Both the position numbers and the translations under genes were made by a program. Of a DNA stretch of 64,000 nt, positions 52,721 through 64,000 are shown piece after piece (position 1 is the stretch's first letter; each line of letters begins with the position of its first letter). The notes beneath the pieces were generated by a model that was not told the origin of the DNA, made no database searches, and was given only the letters and a program-made list of their open reading frames with translations. This DNA is from Euglena gracilis. Taxonomy: Eukaryota > Euglenida > Euglenophyceae > Euglenales. The stretch lies in assembly GCA_039621445.1 (NCBI GenBank), contig CP154954.1, positions 34,631,737-34,695,736 on the forward strand. The letters are read 5' to 3'.

Positions 52721-53272
52721 CATTGTTTCCCATGGTTTTCTCTCCCGGTATCCCAAAAACACCAAAAAAAAACACATTTTCGAGGGCATTGGGGTCGAAT
52801 GCCACCTTCTCCCTTCACTTTACATCCGGGACGCAGATTTTTTTGTCAATGGTCTCAATTTGGCGACGCAGTAACACACTTTGTGTGCTGCCTGCCACGG
52901 ATACCGACGAGGTCTTCCTCATCTCTCCGCGGGTCTGGCAGACGTGGCAAAAAGGATGGGTGTTGCACAAAAAAGCACCAAACGCTACATGGAGTTTTGA
53001 GGTTCACAACAACAACTATACATATGCATATATATGTGTGTACTTGTATGTATATACATGCGTCTATATGTGTCCATCTGTGTATGCATCGCCTGTCAAA
53101 GCACTCCTCCACCAGTGCTCTCAAATCTGGGAGGCGATTCCGGATGGTACTGTGGACTGTGGGGTGCCATCATATTTTCGATTTTTTTCAGGGTCTGAAA
53201 ACTTACTTTGCATACTGTATACATATAAAAAGATGTGTATATATACGTATGTGTGTACATATGCACAGATAT

Positions 53273-53273
53273 A

Positions 53274-53306
<33 letters not shown>

Positions 53307-53454
53307 ATATGTATGTACGTATGTATGTATGTATGTATGTATAAATGTATGTATGTATGTATGTATGTATGTATGTATGTATGTATGTATGTATGTATGT
53401 ATGTATGTATGTATGTATGTATGTATGTATGTATGTATGTATGTATGTATACAT
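53273..53454. repeat. (TATG)n microsatellite
   Basis: About 180 bp of TATG units beside the start of the 21-bp minisatellite. Confidence 0.97.
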
Positions 53455-54107
53455 ACATATGCATCAAGCTATTGACATTATCTTACCATAAACAATTCAT
53501 TACCTGGGCACTACCTTACATTAGCTCAACACCATGATCCATTATCTTAGCATTATCTTACATTATCTTAGCACTGCCTTACATTACCTTACACTACCTT
53601 ACATTACCTTAGCACTATCATACATTATCTTAACAACACCTTACATTACCTTAGCACTACATTACATTAACTGAGCACTATCTTACACTATCTTAGCACT
53701 ATCTTACATTATCTTAGCACTATCTTACATTATCTTAGAACTATCCTACATTATCTTAACACTACCATACATTATCTTAGCACTATCTTACATTATCTTA
53801 GCACTATCTTACATTATCTTAGAACTATCCTAAATTATCTTAACACTACCATACATTATCTTAGCACTATCTTACATTATCTTAGAACTATCTTGCATTA
53901 CCTTAGCACTATCTCACATTATCTTAGCACTATCTTACGTTTGGCCACAAAAATGACCGGTAGACAAGGATGAGGTTATTTTTTTTGCCGGGGGGGTCCG
54001 GGGGGGGGCGGGAGCCCCCCCGGGCACTTGAAGAATTGAATATGTTCCGCGATTTGCACAGAAAAAGATCGATCAGAAGAAATAACACCCATATTTCCGG
54101 GACTATG

Positions 54108-54270
54108 GTGGGTGAGGGGGGGGGTCAGGGGGGGGTGAGGGGTGGGGTGAGGGGGGGGTGAGGGGTGGGTGAGGGGGTGAGGGGTGGGTGAGGGGTGGGT
54201 GAGGGGTGGGTGAGGGGTGGGTGAGGGGTGGGTGAGGGGTGGGTGAGGGTGAGGGGTGGGTGAGGGGGCC
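54108..54270. repeat. GGGTGAGGGGT minisatellite
   Basis: G-rich tandem units (GTGAGGGGTGG) of about 11 bp inside the 21-bp array; capable of G-quadruplex formation. Confidence 0.9.
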
Positions 54271-54669
54271 CCACTTTGTGCCATGACTCATCTTAACACT
54301 ACCATACATTATCTTAGCACTATCTTACATTATCTTATCGCTATCTTACATTATCGTAACACTGTTTTACATTATCTTAGCACAATACATTACATTATCA
54401 TAGCACTATCTTACATTATCTTAGAATTATCCTACATTATATCAGCACTGTCTTGCATCATCTTAACATCTTACATTATTTAAGAAGTATCTTACATTTT
54501 CTTAGCACTATCTTACATTAGCTTGGCACTATCTTACATTATCTTAACACTGTTTTTACATTATCTTAGCAAATTACAACATATTATCATAGCACTATCT
54601 TTCATTACCTTGGCACCTTCTTACATCATTTTGGAACTGTCATACAGTATCTTAGCACTATCTGACATT

Positions 54670-55150
54670 TTCATACCCGCCCCCCCCCCCGGGCAATTGT
54701 CGCGTGACAAATCGGGCAGCACGGAGGGGGGTGACAATTTCCCGGGGTGACAATTTGGCCGGCACAGAGGGGGGTGACAATTGCCCGGGGGCGTCATTTG
54801 CCCGGGGGCGTCAATTGCCCACCCATGTAGGCTACGTTAAATTCAAATGACCAAAAACACCATTTGAAACACCAGTGAACACGCAAAAATGCAGCTATGG
54901 CTGTGATATTGTGCAGAGCATTTGGTATGTGACATTTCTCAGCAGGTTGTAGCGAAATAGAGGATCAATCGAGTCGTGTCGGCGAAAAGAAAGTTCACAA
55001 ACACCTTCTGTGGGGGGGGGGTGACAAATTGGGCAGCACGGACGGGGGTGACAATTTCCCGGGGTGACAAATTGGCCAGCACAGCCAGGGGTGACAATTG
55101 CCCGGGGGCGTCAATTGCCCGGGGGCGTCAATTGCCCGGGGGGGGGTAAC
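54670..55150. mobile_element. Insertion with direct GGGTGACAATT repeats
   Basis: Two direct blocks (about 54700-54815 and 55018-55147) of GGGTGACAATT[T/G]CCCGGGG, GGCCAGCACAG and GGGGCGTCAATTGCCC flank about 200 bp of single-copy sequence. Inserted in the minisatellite. The direct end repeats resemble very short LTRs, but no primer-binding site or coding region is present. Confidence 0.5.
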
Positions 55151-56276
55151 ACTATCTTGCATTATCTTAGCACTATCTGACATTATTTTATCACTATCTT
55201 ACATCGTCTTAGAAATATCTTACATTTTCTTAGCACCATCTTACATTGTCCTACCACTATCTTACATTGTGTGGACCCCCCCCCTCCCCCCGGGGGTCCA
55301 CGACTAAAAAAAACCCCTGATTACATTATCTTCGCACTACAAAACATTATCTTAGCACTATATTACATTACCTTGGCACTACTTTCCATTACTTTAGCAC
55401 TATCTTACATTATCTAAGCACTACCTTACTTTATCTTAGTACTATCTTGTATAACCTTAGCACCGTCTTACCTTATCATAACGCAATCGTACATCATCTT
55501 TGCACTACCTTACTTTATCTTAGCGCTACCTTGCAGTAGCTTAGTACTATCTTACAATATCGTTTCAATATCATCCAATACATTATTTCAGCATTATCTT
55601 ACATTTTTTATGGTATCTTAGCACAATCATACAGTATCTTAACACTATCTTACATTATCTGAGCACAATCATACAATATGTTAGCACTATCTTTCATAAT
55701 CATAGCACTATCTTACATTACCTTAACACTATCTTACATTGCCGTGGCACTATCCTACATTATCTTAGAACTATCTTACATTATCTTAACACCATCTGAC
55801 ACTATCTTCTCAGTATCATATATTATTTTAGCACCATCTTACATTATCTTAGCACTATCTTACATTATCTTAGCACTATCTTACATTATCTTAGCAACAT
55901 CTTACATCATCTTAGCACTATCTTACATTATATTTAACACTATCTTATATTACCTTAGCAGTACCTTACATTATCATATCACTATCTTACATTATCTTAG
56001 CAGAATCTTGCCTTATCATAGCACTATGTTACAACATCTTTAGCAATATAATACATTATCTAACCACTATCTTACATTATCTTAGCACAATTTTACATTA
56101 TCTGTACACTACAAAACATTATCTTAGCACCACCTTACCACTATCTTACATTACCTTAGCACTATCTTACATCATCTTAGCACTATCTGCATTTTATTCA
56201 TCGCCTTAGCACTATCTTACATTATCATAACACTATCTTACATTATCTTAGCACTATCTTAGCACCATCATAACAC

Positions 56277-56880
56277 CAGGGTTTCCCACAAATTCGTGCT
56301 GGGGACCTCAATTCTGATTTGTGATTGCTCGTGATTATTCGTGATTATTCGTGCTACCCAAAAATCACCCGGTTTTTTACTAAACCTGCCCAGAAAACCA
56401 ATGCACACTCCTCGTCTGGCTTATGTATCACCTCCAATGGCAGAAATATCATAAACGAAGCTATTTGGCCACCAAGATTGGGCAATAATCTTGAACATGA
56501 AGCAAAGCTGCAGACAAAAAGTGACGCCAACGAACGACGTTGGCGCACTCTTGCACGCTTCTGGGCCGCCATATTTCCACCCTGTTTGTACACGTGTTTC
56601 CCTTTTTGAGGAGGATTGCTCCTTGATTGAGGTGTCATTCTTAGATGAAGACATTCTGCAGTGAAAAACAATTCCAGATCGTTCGTGAAAATTCGTGATT
56701 ATTCGTGATTATTCATGATTATTCGTGATTTTGGAAAATCCCAAAATTCGTGCTGGTTCGTGATCATTCATGATTATTCGTGATTATTCGTGATTATTCG
56801 TGATTTTGGAAAATCCCCAAATTCGTGCTGGTTCGTGATTATTCGTGATTATTCGTGGCACGAATTTGTGGGAAACCCTG
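56277..56880. mobile_element. hAT-like non-autonomous transposon
   Basis: Ends CAGGGTTTCCCACAAATTCG (left) and the exact inverse on the right, 23 bp in all. The same ATAACAC stands at 56270-56276 and 56881-56887. Subterminal GTGATTATTCGTGATTATTC repeats lie near both ends. CAGGG termini, subterminal repeats and a 7-8 bp target duplication are typical of hAT elements. An internal ORF fragment (56354-56671, minus) shows no clear transposase motif. Confidence 0.8.
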
Positions 56881-57399
56881 ATAACACTATCTTAGCACTA
56901 TCTTCCATTATTTTAGCACTATCTTACATTATCTTAGCACTATCTTACATTATCTTATCTTGCAATATCTTAACACTGTCTTACATTATCTCAGCACTGT
57001 CTTACATTATCATACCACTGATTACATTGTCTTCACACTATAATACATTATCTTAGCACTATCTTACATTATCTTAGCACTATCTTGCATTATCTTAGCA
57101 CTATCTTGGATTACTTTAATACTGACTCCATTATCTTTGCACTATCTTACATTATCTTAGCACTGTCTTACATTTTCTTGGCACCCTCTTACAATATCTT
57201 AGCACAATGTTACATTATCTTAGCACTATCTGACGTTATCTATATTCCAGTATCTTAGTACTATCTTCCAGTATCATAGCACTATCTTCCGTTATCTTAG
57301 CAGTATCTTACATTATCTTAGCACTTTCATACATTATCTTATCACCACCTTACATTATATCAGCACTATCTGACATGATCTTAGCACTATCTACGGTTT

Positions 57400-57960
57400 G
57401 GGTTGAGACCAATATGGCGCGGCAGAACATGTGTCCCCCCAACCCCCCCCCCCACCCCTAGGCCCTCCTCCCAAATGGGGGGGGGGCAGGGGTGGCATGC
57501 AACGCGCATGACCCCTGCCTAACCCAGGCTGCTGTGCGATTCCCAAAGGCGGCAGAAAGGCAGGGAGAAAGAAAGATAAAGGCTGCCAAACGGTCGGTCC
57601 CCACAAGGGATTTGGCCCTCCCGGCCTTTGGGGGGGGGTGACCCCCAAAAGGGCAGGTGTTGTTGGGATTCCCGCCCGGCAGTCAGTCCCCAGCGGTTGG
57701 TATACACAGCCCACAGGCCCACAGGCACGGGACACGCATAGCGTTGCGCGCGGCCGAGACATTGGGGGATGGGGGAGGGTTCGGGGGAGGGGGACACGGG
57801 GGGGGGGGGTTGGGAAGGGGGAGGGCATCAAATTCTGCACAATGGATGGGCGAATATGGATATGAAAAACGAAAAAGATATGGAAAGAGATGTAGACTTG
57901 CCAAGATATAGACACGTGACCCAATCCGAACATTAATATCACATACTCCCAGGGCTAGGG
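57400..57960. other. GC-rich patch, possible exon at about 57640-57750 (minus)
   Basis: One minus-strand frame reads LWAVYTNRWGLTAGRESQQH, which looks protein-like, but no AG precedes it within about 50 nt. Left unassigned. Confidence 0.25.
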
Positions 57961-58058
57961 AAATGGGGGGGGAAACGAAGATGCAACGATTATCCGGCAC
58001 ACACATCACACGAGGGGGGGGAGCCGCACATGACAATTGACGTTGGAAAAGGCGGCAC

Positions 58059-58175
58059 CTGGGACACGGTCTTCTTGATTTCAACCACTTTGTACGGTCG
58101 GCCGTCGGTGCCAACCAGGCGCATACGCCCGGGACTGGGGGGCACCGCAGTGAACGGGGGTGGCGTCACCCCGGC
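58059..58175 (-). CDS. Internal exon of 39 codons, unknown conserved-looking protein
   Basis: Between an excellent acceptor (CACTCCTCTGCAG) and CAG|GTGCCG, exactly 117 nt in phase 0 at both ends. It encodes a Pro-rich start (TPPPFTAVPPSPG) followed by RMRLVGTDGRPYKVVEIKKT, alternating charged and hydrophobic like a beta-rich domain. It could be a downstream exon of the LRR gene, since the exon at 59718 ends in phase 1 only if others intervene. No family recognised. Confidence 0.55.
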
Positions 58176-58654
58176 CTGCAGAGGAGTGGCAGAATACAGC
58201 AGAGGGGACGCTGGGGACGCCGGGGGACCATTCGGAGACTATGCCTGAGTCCATGGAGGGTGGTTTGGTTCGAAACAGGCATAACCACGCCACTCTACAT
58301 ACTTGGCGTGCTTTTGTGGTGCATATCAAACATGCAGATTGCACTCACTTGCCGAATGCCAACAACAACATGGAAAACCCACAAAAAATGGCATCCCTCG
58401 CGATCACACCTTGTCCCGCAGCCGGTGTAATGGAAGGGGAAGGGCGAGCCTGGTCACAGGCACGGGGGGATCAGCATCAGGGCTTCAATCAGATGGAAAT
58501 TTCTTCACACTTCACACTCCAGGACAAAATAGAGAAACAAAGACAAGAAAGTTCCTGCCAAATAAATAAGGAACACGAAAATTTTGATTCCTGGGGTTAA
58601 AGATGTGAGAAGGCGAAAACGCCAACAAAAAGTGTTTTCAGTTTCTGGCACCAG

Positions 58655-58890
58655 GCTGTTTTTACAAACCCCCGGGGGGGTCCGGAGTGCCTTGGGGTGC
58701 CTGCCCAGGCAGGCACCCCCCCCCCGGGAGGGTCAGATGTCCTTTGAAAACAGGCCATTTTGGCTTCCCTGCGCCTTCGGCACTTTTGGCTGTGTGCCCC
58801 CCAGGGGGGTTGGATTGGGACTGCCTTGGAGTGCCTGCCCAGGCAGCCCCCCCCCCCACGGGGTGGAGTCGGCACCACCTTAAAAAACAG
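58655..58890 (+). repeat. C/G-hairpin dispersed repeat
   Basis: Close copy of 270-540: GGAGTGCC..GGTGCCTGCCCAGGCAGGCACC, CTTTGAAAACAGGCCATTTT, then a second GTGCCTGCCCAGGCAG hairpin and GGTCGGCACC-type end. Confidence 0.75.
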
Positions 58891-58911
58891 TGGTTGGCAC
58901 TTACCCCCCCC

Positions 58912-59282
58912 CCTATGTCCAATGACCGGTAACCTCTGTCCTCTGACCGGGGGGGGGGGGTCGTTTGACGTTGGACATAGGGTAGTGACCAAAAAGGTGT
59001 CCTCTGACCGGGGGGCTGGTCGTTGGACATGGGGTCAAAAAAAGTTGGTGGGTACCCGGGTCCCTACCCACCCCAAAATGCCCAAATTCGCTTCGCGCCG
59101 AAAATTTTGGGCAGTTTTGACAAATTTTTGTCCAAAAAGTGTCAAAAATGGCATTTTGGCCAACTTTTTGGCCAATTTTTGGGCAAAATTTTTCGTCCCG
59201 GCGCTTTGCGCCGGGACCAAAAATTTGGTCAAACCTCCGAAAAGGTGTCCTCTGACCGGGGGGGGTGGTCATTGGACATAGG
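58912..59282 (+). mobile_element. TIR element CCTATGTCCAATGACC, intact copy
   Basis: CCTATGTCCAATGACC at 58912-58927 is exactly inverted at 59267-59282, 371 bp in total. GTCCTCTGACCGG lies inside both ends. CGCTTCGCGCC and GGCGCTTTGCGCC hairpins occur in the body. Left flank is a C-run, right flank a G-run. Confidence 0.85.
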
Positions 59283-59717
59283 GGGGTCGTTGGACATAGG
59301 GGGGGGGTAGGGGCTTTTTCCCCAATCAAAAGGTACTGCAACAAAACCGATTACCTGCCATTTTGGTTACTTGGAAAAGCCTCCATGGATGCTCCGCGGA
59401 AGCTTCAGGTAACCAGCTTCTGCGGGGCTCAGGTAACCAAATTTGCCAGGGCACATTGGGAGACAGCCAAGACGAGAAGATCACCCTCAAAGAGAGAAAC
59501 GTCGCATATTGCATTAAACAATGCAAACCCCCCGAAAAAAAATAAACGATGCAAAAAAAATCAATCCATAAACCCGAAAGATGAGGGGGAAAAGAACCTT
59601 GCATGATAAATGCAGCCACAGGTTTAATAATTCAAGCATTTTCAAAACTGTTTGGCACCACACCAACTGCCAAAAATGTGCTCCCCCCGGAGGGCTTCCA
59701 TGCAGTGTAGGGTACAC

Positions 59718-60141
59718 CTCTGGCTTCCAATACACGCCCCAAACAGAATGTCAGCCGGTGCGTGTCCTGGATAGAGACGACTGGGTTGGTTTCTGCCGCA
59801 CTTGACCTGGCAGCTGCTTCCACAACGTCCGGGGCTGAGGGCTCCGCCCCGCCGGGGGTGCCCGTGGCCTGGGGGGCCGGGGCATCCGACACGGCCGGGG
59901 GGTCCACAGCCGGAGGGTCCACCGCTGGGGGGTCCACAGCCGGGGGGTCCACCGCTGGGGGGTCCACCCCGGCCGGGGGGTCCACCCTGGCCGGGGGGTC
60001 CGACCCGGCCGGGGGTTCCGCGGCGGCCGGGGCCGGGGCCGGGGGAGGGGCGAGGGCGGGGCCTGCGGCGGCGGGCGCCGCGGCGAAGCTCGGGGTGTCC
60101 TCCAGCTGGGTTGGGGGCTGCAGCGGGGACTGCACCGGGGA
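59718..60141 (-). CDS. Long Pro/Ala-rich exon with AVDPP repeats
   Basis: 424 nt from CCCTTTCACAG to GCCAGAG|GTGTAC, open throughout. The N-terminal half is Pro/Ala-rich (SPVQSPLQPPTQLEDTPSF), then at least five AVDPP/AGVDPP pentapeptides, a low-complexity linker. The C-terminal part is less biased: SIQDTHRLTFCLGRVLEARG. It starts in phase 0, matching the LRR exon that ends at 61227 in phase 0, so it may be the next exon of that gene. Low-complexity linkers of this kind usually join domains; function unknown. Confidence 0.5.
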
Positions 60142-60179
60142 CTGTGAAAGGGTTTGGGGTGGAAAAGCTAGGACATCGC

Positions 60180-60300
60180 TTGGTGAGCCCCCCGCCCGAG
60201 GGACCAGCTCAGAGACTGGAAAATTTGGGCTGGCTGGAAAGACTGGTGGCTGACTGGACCCCCCCCCCCCAAGGTCCCCTGGCTCGAAACGGGCCCTAGC
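60180..60300 (+). repeat. CTCAGAGGCTGG-family repeat, short copy
   Basis: ACCAGCTCAGAGACTGGAAA, GGGCTGGCTGGAAAGACTGG, GCTGACTGGACCCCCC and GGCTCGAAACGGG follow the order of the family. Confidence 0.55.
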
Positions 60301-60309
60301 TGGATTTGG

Positions 60310-61220
60310 TGTTTGGGCACCAATCCCGCAAGGCCTGGACCCCCAAATTGAAAACTCATCAAGCGTTTTCCCCCCTTTTTGAAAAGATTTGTCTGATTTT
60401 TGTGGAAGCATCCTGGAAATCTCCATTCTGGTGAGCTCTTGGACACCCAGGGGGATAGCAAGGCCATCTGCACAAATGGGACCAATCACCCAAGTCCAAA
60501 ATCCATCGCAAGATTGTTCTGGTGTCAATGATGTGCCAGACTGTTTGACAATTCTATTGAGGCTGGAATGGTTAAATAGGAGATCGGGTTAGGATATTGG
60601 GAAATTTAGGAACAGGGTAGGGTTTGGCGCTTTTGGAAGTAAATTAGGCCTCGGGAAAATCCTGCTGGTGTGGTCTGGGGGGTGTGGCCTGGAGAGGGAG
60701 CAATCTTGAATGGGTTGTGTCGGTTCCAGTGCATCCATCTTCGTTTTTGTCACACTTTCGGTCAAAAGTCGTGTAAACAAGAGGAACAGGGTTAGAAATG
60801 GAAGCTGTATTTGTATTTGAACTTTATTTTGGCTGGATTTGGGCAGCATTTTTGACAGTACTTCCCCCAAAACCTGGGCAAGTGCGGAACTGGAGCATTT
60901 GTCCAAAAATCTGCACAGCCAACAAGGCAGTCAAAAAGACACCCACACACACAGGCAGACCTGTGCTTCATTTCTGGTCACTCAGCACATTTTATATACA
61001 CCACCTCCCAATCAGTGGCTCAACACATTGACACATCGACCTAGAGGTTGCTCAAACTGAGCTGCCAGGGCAAAATTGGCCAAATTGTTCAAGCCCACAT
61101 GTGTTGCTGATTTCACATCCAGAATATGCGATAATTCTGCCCCCAACAAAATCCAAAAACAAATATCAGCACCACCACCACCACCACCACCACCACCACC
61201 AAATTAAATCCGGGGCCGGG
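60310..61220. other. No exon recognised
   Basis: Intron-like sequence with an (ACC)n run at 61168-61200 directly before the exon at 61227. Confidence 0.5.
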
Positions 61221-61226
61221 GCGGAC

Positions 61227-63260
61227 CTCCTCCAGCCCGGCCGTGCCGTCCCGCAGCGAGCTGAGCAGCCAGTCCGCCTCGTCCAGGGCCACCTTGGTCG
61301 GGCTGGGCGGGCTGCAGGCGGCGTTCTCCCGGACGCGGTCCTGGATGGCGCGCTGCAGGCCGCCGTCGCTGCACAGCGGGTCGTACTCCAGGTCGGGGCC
61401 GTGCCACTGCACTTCCGAACCCCAGGGACACGGGGGAGGGGGGGGGTGACCGCTTTGCACTTTCAGAAAACGGCCAGTTACCTGTGGGGGGAGGGGGTCG
61501 GACCGCCGACAAGCAATGGTGCGGTCCAGGAACGTGAGGGTGAGGTTGTGCTGCAGCGCGTACAGGAGATGGTTGTCCCCTGCGGCGGCAGGGGGGGGGG
61601 GTCCACGGCCCGCAGCGCCACGCCGCACCCCCCGGTTGATGCATGTCTGTGTGGGGGCGGCGAAGCTAAACATGCTCATGCTTTGCTGGACCTGGGGCAT
61701 GCCTCCTGCTGGGAGAAAATAAAAGCAGAATGAATCGCCGGAGGCAGCGATGCCTGAATAAGACAAGTGTAGAAGGGCTTGACGGAAAATGACAAAATTT
61801 GGTCTCAGGGGAAATATTGGGCCAAAATGAGGAATTTTTCAAAGTCAAAAATTCCAGCAGAAATCGAAAAATCGGCAGAAAAAAAAAGGAAAAATGTCAC
61901 CTTTTATTCTCATACGTAATTTACGTGATATGGCAGGCATTTATGAAAAATAAACGCTGCCTCCAACCAGGGGGGTGGCATTAATCGGGGGGGGGGGGGG
62001 TCGTTGGACACGGGGGATACCCTTTGAATAAAAATACATATATAATTTAAATATATATAACTTGTCATGTCTATATTGGTTAAAATACCTTCTTTACATC
62101 GAAGAATTCACCCCATTTGCAAACGCCCTCGCTATCCTTTGATACCTTTTCTCATATTTATCAAATTTCTGGAAAATGTTGTGTCCCCTGAACAATGCAT
62201 CTGCAGAGAACGTTGGATGGGGGATGTTCATCTTTGGTATTTCAATCAACAAATATTGTGTGTGGTGTTTGGCCCACCGAGAAGTGAGTTTTTTTTGTTT
62301 GGCCCGCCACGAGTTTTTTGTGAGGGATTCAATGTAATATTCGTTTAAATCCGGTTTTTTTTGGGCTTTTGTAGATCATTATGCGAAATGACTTCTAGGG
62401 TCAAAAAAATATTTGGCGAATTCGGTGCAGTTGAAATGTTTCTTTGGCAATATGCCACAGGGTGGGGGTGTGACCCACCTTCACCAAAAGGGTCAACCCC
62501 CCATTTTTCTCCCACCCTCCTCGTGGGGGGGGGGGGAGGAATAACCAACCACCCCAGCCCAAGCGGGGGTTAACAAGAGGTGTTTGGATTGTAAATGGGG
62601 GGTTTAATCAGTGGCAGCAAAGCTATGCCTGATACAGAGGGGTGGAGCAGACTCAGAGACTGAAAATATCGGGGTGACTTCCCCATTGGGGTCCGGGCCA
62701 CCTGGCTGGAACTTGGTCTGAAAGTTAAAATGGGGTCCAGTGCTCAAATTGCAACCAAACACACAATTGGCCACACCCACCATGGTGATGCAGTTCCCAT
62801 ACAGCAGAAGCTCTGCCAGGGTGTTGTTGTGCCGCAGAGCGTAATGCCGGAGCAATGACAAAGATCTGTGTGGTTTCATGGAACCCCCAGAATAAGAACA
62901 CCCAATAAAAAACCAAAAGAATCAAACCTCAAAATGTCAGCCCCCCCCCAAATAAGACCCCCTGGCGGGTAGAAATCATTGTGCAGTGTCAAATACACTG
63001 CACACTGACCTATGCACAGTGCAACTGAATCGCATCAACTGAATGTCAGGCCTCTGAGGGCTGGAAATTTCACCCCCCCCAAAAAATATCTAGCACCCGT
63101 CCACTCAAATGGAGAGGCAGCGGGAATGGAATGTGAAAGACAAAGAGGGTGAGGGCCGTTGGTGTCTCGTGCCCCGCATGTGACAGCGCCAAGGCCCCAT
63201 CGTCGGCGATGCGGTTCACGTTCAAATCAAATTCAGGGCCGCATGAACGCGGGCGATTCG
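61227..63260 (-). CDS. Leucine-rich-repeat protein (RNI/NLR-type LRRs)
   Basis: Coding order: about 63160-63250 has FDLNVNRIADDGALALS; 62781-62865 has LRHNNTLAELLLYGNCITM; 61629-61705 has SMSMFSFAAPTQTCINRG; 61482-61579 has LLYALQHNLTLTFLDRTI; 61227-61406 has LQRAIQDRVRENAACS and LDEADWLLSSLRDGTAGLEE. The NxIxDDGAxALS and ALxHNxTLxxLxLxGN patterns are those of the ~28-residue ribonuclease-inhibitor type repeat, a protein-interaction horseshoe. The 61579 exon runs CCGCCGCAG to CAG|GTAACT; its phase-0 end meets exactly the 60-codon exon beginning after GTGCAG. Earlier exon borders are less certain, and the 5' end lies outside or is unrecognised. The last exon looks like a capping or regulatory region. 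No NACHT or other domain is visible. Confidence 0.65.
61895..62780. other. Intron-like, no exon seen
   Basis: AT-rich, with a solitary GTCGTTGGACAC..G-run remnant of the CCTATGTCC element near 62000 and a C/G-run hairpin at 62460-62540. Confidence 0.45.
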
Positions 63261-63299
63261 GACTCGACAATGGACCTCAATCTGCCAGCGCCTGTCCGT

Positions 63300-64000
63300 C
63301 TCAACCAGGGGTTTTTGTTAAGACCGGTCAGGGTGGGGGGAGGGGGTCCCCCCACCCACTCACCCCCTGGCCCCCCCGGGGGGGGGGGGGGCGGGGGACG
63401 CACAAAAAAATGGCCGAAAATCGCGAAGTGCTAAAAAAGCACCTTTTCAAAAATTTTCGGCGCCTTCGAAAAGCATCCCACCCCCCTCCAGGAGGACCCC
63501 CAGGGGGTGGGTGGGTCCCCCCTGACCCACTCACCCTCCCCCCCCTCTGGGGGTCCACGACTGAAAAAAATCCTGGTCCCAACCCCACCTGTGGCTTCCT
63601 CGTCCATTGTTGGGCCACCTCTGTGTGCACAGGCTCTCGGCAAGCATCCCCCACAACCACTCAACTCCAAACCATCTCAGGGGTGGGGCGGAACATTCTC
63701 CCTTCCAAAAGTGCTTTCTTTTGGGCCACTCAATCAATCCCATGGGTATCAACTGAGCCCACATACTCCGTCCACTTAACTGCCCAACAAACTCCCATAA
63801 GCCACGTCACTCACCCACAGACCGCTATGAGGCACTGCCAAGCACCTGTGGTCATCCAGAATCCCAGGCACGCCCAGCCATTCCATAGGTACTGGGAATA
63901 CCACCCCAGCGCTGGGACCACCCCGAAGCATTGGACCACTTTCCGCTTGACCATTGAACACCAGGGACAGGGGGGCATTGAATGTACTGAAAATCTGACG
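63300..64000. other. C/G-run repeats, no exon seen
   Basis: G-run/C-run blocks at 63330-63400 and 63480-63560 with GGCGCCTTCG motifs. Pro/Gly ORFs over them are not genes. The right edge is otherwise unremarkable. Confidence 0.45.

Larger units (their letters stand above)
51315..52745 (-). repeat. Composite repeat with tRNA-Ala-like segment, copy 2 (inverted)
   Basis: The reverse complement of 36530-37730, carrying the tRNA-like block at 52337-52395 (minus) and a TTTTTGGCGCCGCAGGCGCAG hairpin. Relative to copy 1 it lacks two internal stretches and contains a nested TIR element at 51467-52148. Confidence 0.75.
53475..57393. repeat. 21-bp minisatellite, TTAGCACTATCTTACATTATC
   Basis: Imperfect tandem copies of a 21-bp unit over about 3.9 kb, interrupted at 53955-54290, 54675-55150, 55275-55320 and 56277-56880. 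The repeated translation into LSYIILA-type hydrophobic heptads is a consequence of a unit divisible by three; substitutions and stops are scattered, so it is not a gene. Confidence 0.95.

Noticed and set aside
53475-57393. Possible CRISPR array or multi-pass membrane protein
   Set aside because: The units are directly adjacent with no unique spacers and occur in a eukaryotic context; stops and drift exclude a protein.

Overview
This is eukaryotic nuclear DNA, almost certainly from an intron-rich protist or alga. Coding sequence is cut into exons of about 55-420 bp. They are GC-rich, strongly biased to G/C in third codon positions, and sit in AT-richer, repeat-laden introns and intergenic DNA full of C-runs, G-runs and microsatellites. 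There are no operons, Shine-Dalgarno sites or long bacterial-style genes. Species and phylum cannot be read from the window. Every exon I can defend lies on the minus strand, so genes read right to left.

Layout. 0-5 kb: 3' end of a C2-domain gene (2639-3963) and a membrane-hairpin exon (4864-5077). 8.7-9.8 kb: three phase-matched exons of an MCTP-like membrane module, possibly the same gene. 16.6-20.2 kb: isolated exons, one pair with a C2-like DPF motif. 24.0-28.9 kb: an unidentified multi-pass membrane protein ending in a short tail. 29.6-31.9 kb: two Tc1/mariner-type transposase fragments arranged as an 0.8-kb inverted repeat. 32.9-42.4 kb: an MFS transporter resembling lysosomal MFSD8/CLN7, in about 13 exons. 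48.5-51.0 kb: a Ser/Pro-rich gene of unknown function. 57.6-63.3 kb: a leucine-rich-repeat gene, perhaps continuing into a Pro/Ala-rich exon and one conserved exon.

Most of the remaining DNA is repeat. Several short elements with terminal inverted repeats (TIRs) recur: 12774-13493, 27809-28484, 42600-42920, 47948-48380, 51467-52148, 56277-56880 and 58912-59282. Many are bordered by a C-run on one side and a G-run on the other. A 1.2-kb composite containing the 3' half of a tRNA-Ala-like sequence occurs at 36.5-37.7 kb and inverted at 51.3-52.7 kb. A 21-bp minisatellite covers 53.5-57.4 kb. Degenerate ~200-bp tandem units fill 33.2-34.6 kb. Very long CA, CATA and CACACC microsatellites generate many meaningless ORFs.

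The most interesting signal is in the introns. In the MFS gene and the C2 gene many junctions are ordinary GT-AG with matching phase. At several others the protein continues perfectly but there is no GT or AG where needed; instead the intron is flanked by a 3-6 bp direct repeat, one copy of which, when kept, restores the conserved reading frame. These look like non-canonical, possibly transposon-derived introns (or eliminated sequences) and deserve testing against RNA.
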